Below, piece after piece: positions 38,130 through 38,185 of a stretch of DNA of 38,185 nucleotides. The stretch is from a virus. Under the pieces are notes generated by a model, which searched no databases, was not told where the DNA came from, and saw only the letters and a list, made by a program, of their open reading frames with translations. The translations under genes and the position numbers were made by a program. The stretch's first letter is position 1; every line of letters begins with the position of its first letter. The stretch covers positions 1 through 38,185 of IMG/VR virus record IMGVR_UViG_3300032291_001215. The stretch is one strand, 5' to 3'.

Positions 38130-38185
38130 GCTGGACTTCCCACCCGCTGAGCTGTTCCCCAACCGTGCCAAGGGTACGCACTGGG
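38119..38185 (+). CDS. RusA-like Holliday junction resolvase, N-terminal fragment
   Basis: Only the first 22 codons are present because the window ends. The GTG at 38119 has AAGGA 5-9 bases before it, and the residues RIELDFPPAELFPNRAKG then THW match the start of RusA-family endonucleases, which cut Holliday junctions and in phages process branched replication DNA. It overlaps the preceding gene by 11 bases. The Asp residues of the active site lie beyond the end. Confidence 0.7.
   Translation, partial: MRIELDFPPAELFPNRAKGTHW

Overview
The window is a large piece of a tailed double-stranded DNA phage genome, most likely of podovirus type. A head-tail adaptor, a stabilisation/nozzle-like protein and a run of large ejection-type proteins with a virion transglycosylase are all present, and there is no tape measure, sheath or baseplate gene. 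The lysis genes (3-TM holin, GH24 endolysin) and the heptose (LPS core sugar) enzymes point to a Gram-negative host. The YdaS-like regulator, the DUF1376 replication protein and the style of the small early proteins suggest Burkholderiales, possibly freshwater; this is inference. Capsid, portal and terminase are not here and probably lie before base 1.

Layout. (1) 1-5469, plus: virion protein, basic protein, adaptor-like protein with an inserted domain, zinc-ribbon-like protein and three fibre-type proteins. (2) 5482-12328, plus: four RCC1-repeat proteins, each with seven WG/GQLG motifs (predicted seven-bladed propellers), arranged as two pairs around a sulfotransferase-TPR-glycosyltransferase fusion, then a small fibre-associated protein. 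(3) 12425-15637, plus: a tightly overlapped sugar operon of methyltransferase, APS-kinase-like protein, RfaE2/HldE-C-like adenylyltransferase, cupin, RfaE1/HldE-N-like kinase and HldD epimerase. (4) 15627-18158, plus: small membrane and exported proteins, holin, endolysin. (5) 18200-31813, plus: second adaptor, fibre, nozzle/stabilisation protein, a 1717-residue repeat-rich protein, two internal-type proteins and an SLT transglycosylase, closed by a clear rho-independent terminator at 31864-31893. (6) 31892-35516, minus: eleven short, mostly overlapping genes including a RecB/Cas4-like PD-(D/E)XK exonuclease and an SSB-like protein. (7) 35517-35880: a non-coding divergent control region with a minus-strand promoter, a weaker plus-strand promoter and an unusually well-paired plus-strand RNA. 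(8) 35881-38185, plus: YdaS-like regulator, DUF1376 replication protein, small proteins, and the start of a RusA-like resolvase cut off by the window end.

How the parts may work together. Regions 6-8 look like regulation, replication and recombination; regions 1-5 like structure and lysis. The unusual part is 5482-15637: receptor-binding-type propellers sit beside enzymes that could make ADP-L-glycero-D-manno-heptose and PAPS and transfer both heptose and sulfate. The phage may decorate its own fibres, or remodel host LPS core sugars to block superinfection. The second strong candidate for something undescribed is the structured RNA at 35642-35800. Each of its three central helices keeps one G-U pair that works only on the plus strand, and one segment can pair with either of two identical partners.
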